Shown here: in pieces, positions 1-8,107 of the stretch | How the letters are laid out: every line of letters starts with the position of its first letter | How positions within the stretch are numbered: position 1 is the first letter of the stretch | From: CAWDNM01 sp964521195 | GTDB taxonomy: Bacteria; Actinomycetota; Coriobacteriia; Anaerosomatales; JAAXUF01 | NCBI GenBank assembly: GCA_964521195.1 | Contig: CAZFRE010000006.1 | Coordinates: 1 to 64,000 of the forward strand | Reading direction: 5' to 3' | Length of the DNA: 64,000 bases | Notes under the pieces: generated by a model | The model's database searches: none | What the model was told of the DNA's origin: nothing | Seen by the model: the letters and a program-made list of their open reading frames with translations, nothing else | Made by a program: the position numbers and the translations under genes

Positions 1-3000
1 CGCACGCGCACGATCGAGATCGACCGCGACGCGCCTGTCACCGGCGACGATGCGCAGGACAGCTACGTGTCGACGGCCACGATCACACTCGCCCCCGCAG
101 ACACCGTCTCCGGCGTTGCTTCGACATTATGGAGACTCGACGGCGGATCATGGACCGCAGGTACCGTGGCTCAGACGGGTGTGAGCGGAAGCCATACGCT
201 CGAGTGGTACTCAACAGACCTTGCCGGGAACACGGAGCCTCTCCGGTCCGCGACCTTCGCCCTGCCCACGCGGTACGACAGCGCTGATGGCAGGCTGTTC
301 TTCCAGGGCAACTGGTCCACGACCACGAACGGACTGCTGTACGGCAACACCGACCGCTGGACGGATGCCACAGGTACCGTGCATGTCGCGTTCGACGGCA
401 CAGGTATCGTCCTCGTCGGCACGAAGTACCGGACGTACGGAATCGCGTCCGTCTCGATCGACGGTTCCGGTTCCATCCCCGTGGATCTCTACTCCTTGAA
501 CGCCTCGTACCAGCAGAAGCTGCTTACCGTGACCGGACTCTCGAACGGTCGACACATGCTGCGCTACAACTGGACGGGTTCGAGGAACGCGTCGTCGACC
601 GGCAGCACGGTCCGGCTCGACGCCGTCGACGTGATCGGTACGCTTGCGTCGGCTGATTCCGTGACCCCGACGACTACCACGAACCTCACCGGCCAGTGGC
701 GCAACTCGTCGGTGACAGCGACCCTCTCAGCTGTTGATGACTACTCGGGCATCAAGAACTCCTACTACCGCCTCAATGCCTCCGCCGTGACCACGTACTC
801 GTCAGGCGTCTCTATCAGCGCTGAGGGCACCCACAGCTTCGACTACTGGTCGGTCGACCAACTCGGCAACGCGGAGGCCACCAAGACCGCGTACGCGCGC
901 ATCGACAAGACCGCGCCCTCGACATCGGACGACGCCCCCGCAACGTGGCAGCGTACGCCGTTCGCCGTCAGCCTGGTCGCCTCCGATGCGCTGTCCGGCA
1001 AGTCATCCACGCGCTACACGATCAACGCCGGAGCGGCGCTGGACTACAGCGCACCGATCTCGATCTCGACAGATGGCCTTACGACCATCAAGTACGCTAC
1101 AACCGACAACGCCGGCAACAAGGAGACGACCAAGACCGCGCTCGCCCGCCTGGACAGGGCGGCTCCGACGAGCAGCGACGACGCTCCCACCGGATGGGCG
1201 CGAGGGCCCCTGACCGTCCATGTCACCGCCTCCGACCCGTTGTCTGGTGTCTCACGCAGCTTCGCCAGTACTGACGGCAGCGTCCCCACTGTCGAGACAT
1301 CGGCGCCGGTGATCACGGCCGAAGGCACGTCGACGTTGAAGTACTTCGCGGTCGACTCGGCCGGCAATACCGAGACCGTCACCACCAAGACGGTACGCGT
1401 AGACAGCACGCCTCCCGTGGCGACGTCGAGCGTCGTGGCCTCCTACGCGGGCACAGCTTCGATCACGTTCGGTGCCACGGACGCACTCTCGGGTGTCGCC
1501 TCGATCTCGTACCGGCTCGACGGTGGCGCTTGGGTGTCGGGCAGCAGCCTGACCACGACTGCTCCGGGAACGCACTCGCTGCAGTACTACGCCACCGACG
1601 TCGCCGGCAACAGCTCCGCCGTTGCGAGCGCCACGTTCGACGTCACTCGACGCTACGAACAGATCGACGGCACCATCTGGTACCAAGGCTCCTGGTCGAA
1701 TACAACGAACAGCAGTCTCTCCGGCAACACCGACAAGTGGAGCCAGACCGCGAGCAGCACCGCCTCCGTCACGTTCGAGGGCACCGGCATCACGTGGATC
1801 GCGACCAAGTACAAGTCGTACGGCATCGCGAACGTCAGCGTTGACGGCGGTGTTCCCCAGCCGGTCAACCTGTACAACAAGACCGCGCTCTATCAGCAGC
1901 CCGTCTTCAGTGCGACGGGCCTGGCGGATGGGCGCCACACCCTGACTATCTCCTATACGGGTGACGCCGACCCAGCCGCGAACGGCACGATGATCCGCGT
2001 GGACGCGTTCGACGTCGTCGGAACCCTCCAATTCACCGGAACCCGTCTTGACCAGACGGACACCCGCCTGCTCTACGAAGGGGTGTGGGCACAGAGCTTC
2101 AGCTCCAACCTGACCAGCGACAGCGACTTCCGCTCTGACACGGCCAGCTCTGCCGTGACCATCGCCTTCAACGGCACCGGCGCGTCATGGCTCGGCACCA
2201 AGTCGCCGTACTACGGGAAGGCCTCAGTCAGCGTGGATGGCAGTCCCTCGGTCGTGGTGGACATGTACGCGTCGAGCACCGTCTACCAGCAGACGCTCTT
2301 CTCGGTGGGCAACCTCGCCGCCGGGGCGCACACCATCAGGATCGAATGGCTCGGCGTCAAGAACGACGCCTCCTCCGGCACGGTCATCCGTATCGACGGA
2401 GTCGAGGTCCAAGGGGCACTGCAGCAGGCCGTTCCGCTGGGCGACCCGTCCACACGTCGCGAGCAGACCGATCCGTTCATCCGCTATAGCGGAACGTGGA
2501 CCTCGACCTCAGGATCCGGCCTGTCCGGCGGCTCCGATACTCGTACTGACGCCGCGGGCGGCGCGGTCGACGTCAGCTTCAACGGAACCGGCATCGCGTG
2601 GGTCGGCACGAAGGCACCGCAGTACGGCAAGGCACTCGTCAGCCTCGACGGTGCTCCGGCGGTCGAGGTGGACACCTACGGGTCGTCAGTGAGCTACCAG
2701 CAGCGTCTCTGGGCCGTGTGGGGCCTTACGCCCGGTAACCACACGCTCCGTATCGAGTGGTCTGGACTCAAGAACAGCGCTTCGAGCGGCACGGTGATAC
2801 GCGTCGACGCATTCGACGTCGCCGGCACGCTCCTCGAGCCCGGTCCCGATCACGATCCGGGCACGCGCTTCGAGCAGACCGACCCGTTGGTGAGGTTCAC
2901 CGGCCCGTGGGGTTCGACCACGAGCACGTCGCTCTCCGGCGGCAGCGATGCGAGGATCGACACGACCGGAAGTGTCGAGGCCACCTTCACCGGCACAGGT

Positions 3001-3249
3001 ATCGTGTACGTCGCGACGCGCGCGCCCTACTACGGCGAAGCCCTCGTCTCCATCGACGGCGGTACGCCGCAGGAGGTCAGCCTCTACAGCAGCGCGGTGA
3101 AGTACCAGCAGGAGGTCATGGTCGTCCAAGGACTGGCCCCGACAACCCATACCATTCGAATCGAATGGGCCGGAACGAGAGAGGATGCCGCCTCCGGAAC
3201 GATGATCCGCCTCGACGCGCTCGATGTGATCGGTGGTGTCCTCCAGTAG
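1..3249 (+). CDS. Secreted Ig-like / carbohydrate-binding-like repeat protein (5' end outside window)
   Basis: The reading frame is open from base 1 to a TAG at 3247-3249, so the gene begins upstream; the first GTG at 67 is not the start, because repeat sequence (RDAPVTGDDAQD) precedes it. Two repeat types are visible. Ig-like units of about 80 aa (ATDALSGVASISYRLDGG type) lie at about nt 1-270, 655-905, 906-1155, 1156-1410 and 1411-1650. Jelly-roll-like units of about 125 aa (pattern GTGhxWhGTK...YG.A.VSxDG...YQQ...HTxRI.W.G...SGTxIRxDAxDV.GTL) lie at nt 271-645, 1651-2028, 2044-2421, 2455-2832 and 2866-3246. Order: Ig-J-Ig4-J4. No LPXTG or C-terminal membrane anchor is present. The likely role is an extracellular polysaccharide-binding or adhesive protein, by analogy with repeats fused to glycoside hydrolases. 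Any enzymatic domain would be in the missing N-terminus. Confidence 0.8.
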   Translation, partial: RTRTIEIDRDAPVTGDDAQDSYVSTATITLAPADTVSGVASTLWRLDGGSWTAGTVAQTGVSGSHTLEWYSTDLAGNTEPLRSATFALPTRYDSADGRLFFQGNWSTTTNGLLYGNTDRWTDATGTVHVAFDGTGIVLVGTKYRTYGIASVSIDGSGSIPVDLYSLNASYQQKLLTVTGLSNGRHMLRYNWTGSRNASSTGSTVRLDAVDVIGTLASADSVTPTTTTNLTGQWRNSSVTATLSAVDDYSGIKNSYYRLNASAVTTYSSGVSISAEGTHSFDYWSVDQLGNAEATKTAYARIDKTAPSTSDDAPATWQRTPFAVSLVASDALSGKSSTRYTINAGAALDYSAPISISTDGLTTIKYATTDNAGNKETTKTALARLDRAAPTSSDDAPTGWARGPLTVHVTASDPLSGVSRSFASTDGSVPTVETSAPVITAEGTSTLKYFAVDSAGNTETVTTKTVRVDSTPPVATSSVVASYAGTASITFGATDALSGVASISYRLDGGAWVSGSSLTTTAPGTHSLQYYATDVAGNSSAVASATFDVTRRYEQIDGTIWYQGSWSNTTNSSLSGNTDKWSQTASSTASVTFEGTGITWIATKYKSYGIANVSVDGGVPQPVNLYNKTALYQQPVFSATGLADGRHTLTISYTGDADPAANGTMIRVDAFDVVGTLQFTGTRLDQTDTRLLYEGVWAQSFSSNLTSDSDFRSDTASSAVTIAFNGTGASWLGTKSPYYGKASVSVDGSPSVVVDMYASSTVYQQTLFSVGNLAAGAHTIRIEWLGVKNDASSGTVIRIDGVEVQGALQQAVPLGDPSTRREQTDPFIRYSGTWTSTSGSGLSGGSDTRTDAAGGAVDVSFNGTGIAWVGTKAPQYGKALVSLDGAPAVEVDTYGSSVSYQQRLWAVWGLTPGNHTLRIEWSGLKNSASSGTVIRVDAFDVAGTLLEPGPDHDPGTRFEQTDPLVRFTGPWGSTTSTSLSGGSDARIDTTGSVEATFTGTGIVYVATRAPYYGEALVSIDGGTPQEVSLYSSAVKYQQEVMVVQGLAPTTHTIRIEWAGTREDAASGTMIRLDALDVIGGVLQ

Positions 3250-3270
3250 GCCCGCCGGTGGAATCAGCCT

Positions 3271-3308
3271 CAGGGCCCGGTCGTGGTTCTCTCCGCGGCC
3301 GGGCCCTG
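3271..3308. terminator. Hairpin between convergent genes
   Basis: A perfect 10-bp inverted repeat CAGGGCCCGG / CCGGGCCCTG with an 18-nt loop lies in the 82-bp space between the converging repeat-protein gene and the BNR gene. Neither strand has a U-tract, so it is a plausible but weak bidirectional terminator. Confidence 0.5.
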
Positions 3309-3331
3309 CTGTTCGGAAGCGGTCACCGAGC

Positions 3332-4648
3332 TCAGTCGGTCTCGGCCAGGCCCTCCACGTGGCAAGACCAGTCGGTGTAGCTGTCGTACCGACCGGTCAG
3401 CCACAGTACCCGGACACGTCCGGTCGAGCCTTCCGGGCAGGCCGGACGAAACGCCTTGCCCCCGCCTCGTCCGCGGGGTGCCACGAAGCCTGCACGCGCC
3501 CATGTCCCGGCGCTGGCATCGCGACGCCAGACCTCGATCGCACCCTCAACAGCCTCTTCAGGGCGAACGACGCCCAGGTACACGGTGTCGGGGTCCGTCC
3601 GATCGATAGACAGGGCTCCGGAGTAGTGCGGATGCGAATCATCGCGATAGATGCTTGGCCCACCAGACGTGATACTCTCCACGGTCCATGTCGACCCGTT
3701 CCAGCGGCCGATGTGGAAGTGGTTGGTGTAGGTCTCGGGCGACCCGTTCCGTTCGAGCGTGGAGAACCCGATCACCGGCGACCCCGAACCGCCCACGGTC
3801 AGATCAAGGTTGAATGCCGCGTGGTTTCCCTGCGCGGTCGAGTCGTACACCAGATCGAGCGCGCGATGACGCGTGAGAGGCAGCTGCTCCACCGAGCAGA
3901 TGCGCGCGCCGTCCATTCGACGAAGCACCCCGCCCTTCAGCTGACACGCCATCACGTTGCGGCGGTTGCTCGGGTCGATCCGATCCACGGTGTCCGAGCG
4001 GGAGAAGTACAGGGTATCGCGGCAGTTGGACGTCACATGCGTATAGGGGACGTTCACGCCGCGCTCACGCCACAGCATCGTCGCGTCGGACCACGTCTCT
4101 CCCCAGTCCACGGATGTGGCGAAGGCCCACCAGTTGGCATAGCCGCGCAGTCTGAGGAGCTTGTGTCGTACGACATTGTCGCTCCCGCGACCACGGAAGA
4201 ACCAGTATACGCGGCCTTGCGGGCCGTCATCGGCGAGGAAGGCCATCTGGGTGTACGAGTACCGCGCGTATCGTCCCGGTCGTACCTCACTCACGCGCCA
4301 TTGCGACACGTCCCCCGGCTCGGCACTGATCGCATACCACAGACGGTCGGATGTATGCCCGGCTGCGCCTAGAACGATGCGACCGTCCGGCCGCACCCAC
4401 ACCGACGGGTTGCAGTGATCGTCGGCGCGCCCAACCTCCAAGACCACGGGCGACGCCGTGACGCGACCGGTCGCATGATCGTACGCCGAGACCACGATGC
4501 CGGAGCGATCTTCGGCGGTGCGTACGACCGCGCCCCAGTACGTCGCGCCCTCGTACTCCACCGCGCGCGGCGTGGTGTGCCAAGTCCACGCGGATTCCTG
4601 CTCCGCGCGAAAGACCGTGCCCTCGACGAACCCATCCGGTCCGTTCAT
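3332..4648 (-). CDS. BNR-repeat (sialidase-like beta-propeller) protein, last gene of EPS operon
   Basis: 438 aa with no evident signal peptide. It resembles the BNR_4 repeat family: Asp-box-like turns (VDWGETWSDA), an aromatic- and His-rich core (HPHYSGALSIDR, YTNHFHIGRWNG) and a length typical of a seven-bladed propeller. Relatives include polysaccharide lyases and uncharacterised glycan-acting proteins, so it probably binds or cleaves the polymer made by this cluster; that is inferred from fold and position. The ATG overlaps the stop of the upstream glycosyltransferase as ATGA (4645-4648), which indicates translational coupling. The lack of a signal peptide is odd for a glycan-cleaving enzyme. 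It could instead act on cytoplasmic intermediates or be exported by another route. Confidence 0.7.
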   Translation of the reverse strand: MNGPDGFVEGTVFRAEQESAWTWHTTPRAVEYEGATYWGAVVRTAEDRSGIVVSAYDHATGRVTASPVVLEVGRADDHCNPSVWVRPDGRIVLGAAGHTSDRLWYAISAEPGDVSQWRVSEVRPGRYARYSYTQMAFLADDGPQGRVYWFFRGRGSDNVVRHKLLRLRGYANWWAFATSVDWGETWSDATMLWRERGVNVPYTHVTSNCRDTLYFSRSDTVDRIDPSNRRNVMACQLKGGVLRRMDGARICSVEQLPLTRHRALDLVYDSTAQGNHAAFNLDLTVGGSGSPVIGFSTLERNGSPETYTNHFHIGRWNGSTWTVESITSGGPSIYRDDSHPHYSGALSIDRTDPDTVYLGVVRPEEAVEGAIEVWRRDASAGTWARAGFVAPRGRGGGKAFRPACPEGSTGRVRVLWLTGRYDSYTDWSCHVEGLAETD

Positions 4649-5829
4649 CGCCCCTGCCCTTCGCGCCGCCCCTGACCCTTCTCGGCGATCAGATGCTCGT
4701 ATACTCTGACCAGCTCGGCGGTGTTGCGCTCATCGGAGAACTGCGCGCGAAATGTCTCGAGTGCCGAGTCTGAGTGAGCCTGCCATTCTGGCTCGGGCAT
4801 GCCCAGGAACTCGCCGGCACGCTCAACGAACATCCCGTAGTCTCCATGCGGGACGGACGTCACGGAATCGATCCCGGCGACCGAACCGCCGGAGAACGTG
4901 AGGACCGGAGTCCCTGCTGCCAACGCCTCGACAACGACCATCGGCAGAGCCTCGAAACACAGCGACGGAACGACCACCACACGGGCGTGGGCCATGGCCG
5001 CGACGGTCTCGGCGGCCGAGAGCTCTCCGCGAATGGTGACCGCCTCGTTCTCGTCCGCCACTTCGCGAACCAAGGACTCCTCGGGGCCGCTGCCGACGAT
5101 GGTGAGAGGCCCCGCCAGGCCCTTCCACGACCGCACCAGCCCCGCCACGCCCTTCTCGGCCGAGAGTCGCCCCACGAACACCGCGCCGTTGCGTGCCGCG
5201 TACGGCAGCACCGACACTGTGCTCGCGCTGTTGGGCTTGAGACGCAGCAAAGACGCCGGGAGCCCTTGCCCGATGAACCAATCGCGCTGGAATCCGGTGA
5301 GACACAGCACGGCGTCGGGCACGCCTTCCTCGAAGGCCTTCATCTGCTCACTCATCGCCCTGGCGTACAGCAGGCTCTGAATCCGCGACCCCCGGTAGCA
5401 GCCGCGCAGCCCGCCGCTGACCCGGTCGCTAACGGAGCAGTCGCCACACGTCCGCCCACCGTACAGATGCGTACCGGCGATGCAGGAGAGCCGGTAGTTG
5501 TGCCACGTGTGGACAGTCGGTATTCCGACCGAATGGGCGACTCGCAGAGCGCCGATGCCCAGCAGCGGATACAGGTTATGTGCGTGAACCACGTCCGGGC
5601 GTTCAGCCTCGATCGCCAGGCGCATGCGCTCGCGCCCGTACTCGTGGTCTGCCAATCGAAGGCCGATCGCGGCACGTGTCCCAGCCGGCAGAAGGTCGAA
5701 GTCGGCACTGGCCACGATGAGCGTGACCACGTCGATCCCTGCGGCCCGAAGAAGCGCGATCTCCCGTTCGACGACGGCGTCTTCGCCCCCACGTTGACGG
5801 TACGAGACGTGCGCAACGAGGACCCTCAT
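4645..5829 (-). CDS. Glycosyltransferase family 4 (GT-B)
   Basis: About 394 aa. The start is the ATG at 5829 (MRVLVAHVSYRQRGGEDAV), which shares one base with the stop of the upstream gene; the frame continues upstream, but those residues do not look like protein. N-terminal GT-B acceptor half with a GGEDAV motif and a Cys-rich insert (CIAGTHLYGGRTCGDC) typical of one GT4 subgroup. C-terminal donor half has GRLSAEKGV and the EX7E-type motif CFEALPMVVVEALAAGTPVL. It should transfer a sugar from a nucleotide-sugar donor to the lipid-linked repeat unit on the cytoplasmic face. Sugar and linkage cannot be read from the sequence. Confidence 0.88.
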   Translation of the reverse strand: MRVLVAHVSYRQRGGEDAVVEREIALLRAAGIDVVTLIVASADFDLLPAGTRAAIGLRLADHEYGRERMRLAIEAERPDVVHAHNLYPLLGIGALRVAHSVGIPTVHTWHNYRLSCIAGTHLYGGRTCGDCSVSDRVSGGLRGCYRGSRIQSLLYARAMSEQMKAFEEGVPDAVLCLTGFQRDWFIGQGLPASLLRLKPNSASTVSVLPYAARNGAVFVGRLSAEKGVAGLVRSWKGLAGPLTIVGSGPEESLVREVADENEAVTIRGELSAAETVAAMAHARVVVVPSLCFEALPMVVVEALAAGTPVLTFSGGSVAGIDSVTSVPHGDYGMFVERAGEFLGMPEPEWQAHSDSALETFRAQFSDERNTAELVRVYEHLIAEKGQGRREGQGR

Positions 5830-7061
5830 CACGAACCGCCTGCCTCGACGACCTGCCTGTAGGTCTCGCGGAGCCACTCTGACTGACGGGCCTTCGCGTA
5901 CTCGGTCTCAACTCGGAGTCTGGCTGCCGCTCCCAACTCGCGTCTCAGGCGTTCATCACCGCCAAGCTCGACGATAGCCGCACCAAGAGCAGCGACCGTG
6001 TCGCGCGGACCCCGCAGAGGGATGATCCGCCCCGTCTGGGCGGTGACCTGGTTGGCCGGTCCCCCGATCGCAAGACACACTACCGGCACACCGGACCACA
6101 TTGCCTCGATGCATGCCCAACCGCCCGAATCGTGCAGGCTCGGGTGCACGAAGATGTCGGCGCCTTCAAGGCGTCGCAGCGCGACGTCCCTCTGCAGCAT
6201 GCCCTCAAAGACCACCACGTCCTGCAGCCCCAACGTGTCGACGAGCCGCTCGAGCTGGCGTCGATAGGGCCCGTCTCCCACCAATGTGTAGGTGAACGGG
6301 GGAATCTGATCACGAACCTGCGCCAGGGCCTTCAGCGCCAACTGGATGCCCTTGAGATGCACGAGACGGCTCACGCTCACGATCCTCAGGTCTCCGCCGG
6401 ATGACCGCGACGCCGCGACCTTGGGCCCCATCGAGTCGGGCATCACCACTTCGGAGCGGACGACCACCCTTCTCGCACCCATGCGCACGAGTCTGTCCGC
6501 GGTCTCCTGGGCCTTCGCGATGCACAGCGTGGCATCACGCACCGGACGTCTCACGAGACCGAGCCGTTCCATGAACCATCGGGCCACGTATCGTGACGCC
6601 TCGAAGACGAACCCGCCAAGGTCGTCGATGACGAACCCGAATGGTGGCGCCTCGGCGCCACCCACCGGACCGATGATCACGGGTGCCCCGACCTCATCGG
6701 TGGCGTAGGGCATCCAGTACGTACCGAACGTGAGGTGATGCACGACATCGCAGTGACGGTCGGCCACCGCATCTCGGATGGCGCGACGTGCCGAGCGCTG
6801 CCATGCCGCGTAGTAGGGCTGCACCAGCCCGCTGCGCCGCTTGAACCCGAGCGCCGCTTCAGAGAGATCGTGGTAGACCCATCGCACCTGCCGCACCCAT
6901 TCATGCTGGGCAGCCGCTGCTTCAATCGCCGCGCGGTTGTTCTCACGCGTCACCACGGTCACCTCGGCGAATCCGGAGATGAGCTCCACCCACGCCCAGC
7001 CCACTCCGGGCTCCGAACCCCTCCCAGGCTCGCATGCATACGCAGAGACGACGACGCGCAC
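5829..7061 (-). CDS. Glycosyltransferase family 4 (GT-B)
   Basis: 410 aa from a GTG at 7061 (VRVVVSAYACEPGRGSEPGVGW). An in-frame ATG 70 codons upstream is rejected because that stretch is Arg-rich shadow sequence of the neighbouring gene. The AYACEPGRGSEPGVGW N-terminus is characteristic of a GT4 subgroup found in EPS clusters. The donor half has SVSRLVHLKGIQLALKAL and the EX7E region GGWACIEAMWSGVPVVCLA. The start codon overlaps the TAG of the phosphotransferase-like gene by one base. It is predicted to be a cytoplasmic enzyme adding one sugar of the repeat unit, with unknown specificity. Confidence 0.88.
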   Translation of the reverse strand: MRVVVSAYACEPGRGSEPGVGWAWVELISGFAEVTVVTRENNRAAIEAAAAQHEWVRQVRWVYHDLSEAALGFKRRSGLVQPYYAAWQRSARRAIRDAVADRHCDVVHHLTFGTYWMPYATDEVGAPVIIGPVGGAEAPPFGFVIDDLGGFVFEASRYVARWFMERLGLVRRPVRDATLCIAKAQETADRLVRMGARRVVVRSEVVMPDSMGPKVAASRSSGGDLRIVSVSRLVHLKGIQLALKALAQVRDQIPPFTYTLVGDGPYRRQLERLVDTLGLQDVVVFEGMLQRDVALRRLEGADIFVHPSLHDSGGWACIEAMWSGVPVVCLAIGGPANQVTAQTGRIIPLRGPRDTVAALGAAIVELGGDERLRRELGAAARLRVETEYAKARQSEWLRETYRQVVEAGGS

Positions 7062-8107
7062 TAATCGACCCCCCGATCGCAGCACTCGCGGGCGGCGATC
7101 CGCGCCGCCTGACGCCACCACGCGACGGTCTCGTGGTTGCCCTCTCGTTGGTGACGCGACGCAAGCTCGAGACACGCGACGGCGCACACGGCTACGGCGC
7201 CCAGTCGATCGTAGCGGCCGCACGCAAGCACCGAGTCGACCCCGCGTCGAACCGCGGCGTCCGGGGCGCACTTGTCGAGGAGCCGTGCGCTCTGGATGCT
7301 CCAGTGCGCGACGTCCGTGTCCGGGAGGCCGTCAAGTCGCCCATATTCCCAGTCGAACAGGCACAGCACCCCGTCCCGCCTCACAACGGCGTTCCAGGGG
7401 GCGGCGTCACCGTGCGTCACGCCGACAGGGAACAGCCGGTCGCCCGAGCACTCCGCGAGCCTGGTATACGCGTCGAGGTCCTCAGGCACGAGCGTGTCGC
7501 GCACCGGGTGTCGTCCGAGCACCTTCGAGGGGGCATCGGCGGACGCGCTGAGCACGCCGATGGGAACCGGGTCGTGTCCTCGTGCGTCTGACCCTCCGAG
7601 CGCGCTCACCGCGACCCATGACACGTCGCCACGCTCACCGTCGGCGATCACGGCAGGACCCCGCCCTGGCGCAAGTGCCTGCACCACCACGCCCTCGTTG
7701 TGTATCAGCTGTCTCGCAAGCGGCGTGTCTCCCACCTTCACGTACGCTGTCGGCTCCCAGTCGGCGCCCAGCACCACGAGCGTCAGCTTCTGGGCGGGGC
7801 CTGGCGTCCCCCCGAGCGCCAACCACGTCTGTGCGCCGGGAATCCGCGCCATGATGTCGGCGATCAGAAGTCGATGCGCCTCGTCCGCCGTGCCGCGACT
7901 GCTGCCCACCGCGCCCGACGCCAGCCCGAGCGAGAGCACGAAGCGTCTGCTCCTGCCCAAGGCACCCGAGGCTGGCAGCCGCATCCCGTCCGAGAACCGC
8001 CTGCGAGCCACTCGATGGGACGTGCAAAGGCGAGCGACCCCGCCGACGCGCATCACCCAGACCGGTTGCTCCGGCCCGAAGCAGTCAGTCACGCGCAGGG
8101 CGCTCAT
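7061..8107 (-). CDS. Phosphotransferase (APH/choline-kinase fold) of EPS cluster
   Basis: 348 aa. The protein-kinase-like fold is recognisable: a probable ATP-anchoring Lys in AYVKVGDTPL with a following HNEG glutamate, a catalytic loop THGDAAPWN near residue 229 (Brenner-type HxDxxxxN) and a metal-binding LFDWEYG near residue 252. These residues predict an active kinase on a small molecule or sugar. Linkage to glycosyltransferases, and a 4-bp ATGA overlap with the next gene (a nucleotidyltransferase / P-loop kinase fusion), suggests a phosphate-containing decoration or an unusual activated precursor for the polymer. The substrate is unknown; antibiotic resistance is unlikely given the context. 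Confidence 0.75.
   Translation of the reverse strand: MSALRVTDCFGPEQPVWVMRVGGVARLCTSHRVARRRFSDGMRLPASGALGRSRRFVLSLGLASGAVGSSRGTADEAHRLLIADIMARIPGAQTWLALGGTPGPAQKLTLVVLGADWEPTAYVKVGDTPLARQLIHNEGVVVQALAPGRGPAVIADGERGDVSWVAVSALGGSDARGHDPVPIGVLSASADAPSKVLGRHPVRDTLVPEDLDAYTRLAECSGDRLFPVGVTHGDAAPWNAVVRRDGVLCLFDWEYGRLDGLPDTDVAHWSIQSARLLDKCAPDAAVRRGVDSVLACGRYDRLGAVAVCAVACLELASRHQREGNHETVAWWRQAARIAARECCDRGVD

Noticed and set aside
1..3249. CRISPR-like or microsatellite array in the repeat gene
   Set aside because: The repetition is at protein-domain level (about 375 nt units) with diverged codons, not short direct repeats with spacers.
3233..4372. Plus-strand frame overlapping the BNR gene
   Set aside because: Antisense to a gene with clear family resemblance; starts inside the repeat-protein gene.
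7062..7271. Extended N-terminus of the second GT4 protein
   Set aside because: Arg/Ser-rich shadow of the phosphotransferase gene; the GTG at 7061 begins at the family's conserved N-terminus.
7061..8107. Aminoglycoside resistance gene
   Set aside because: The kinase fold is shared, but the gene is embedded and translationally coupled in an EPS operon, so resistance is not supported.
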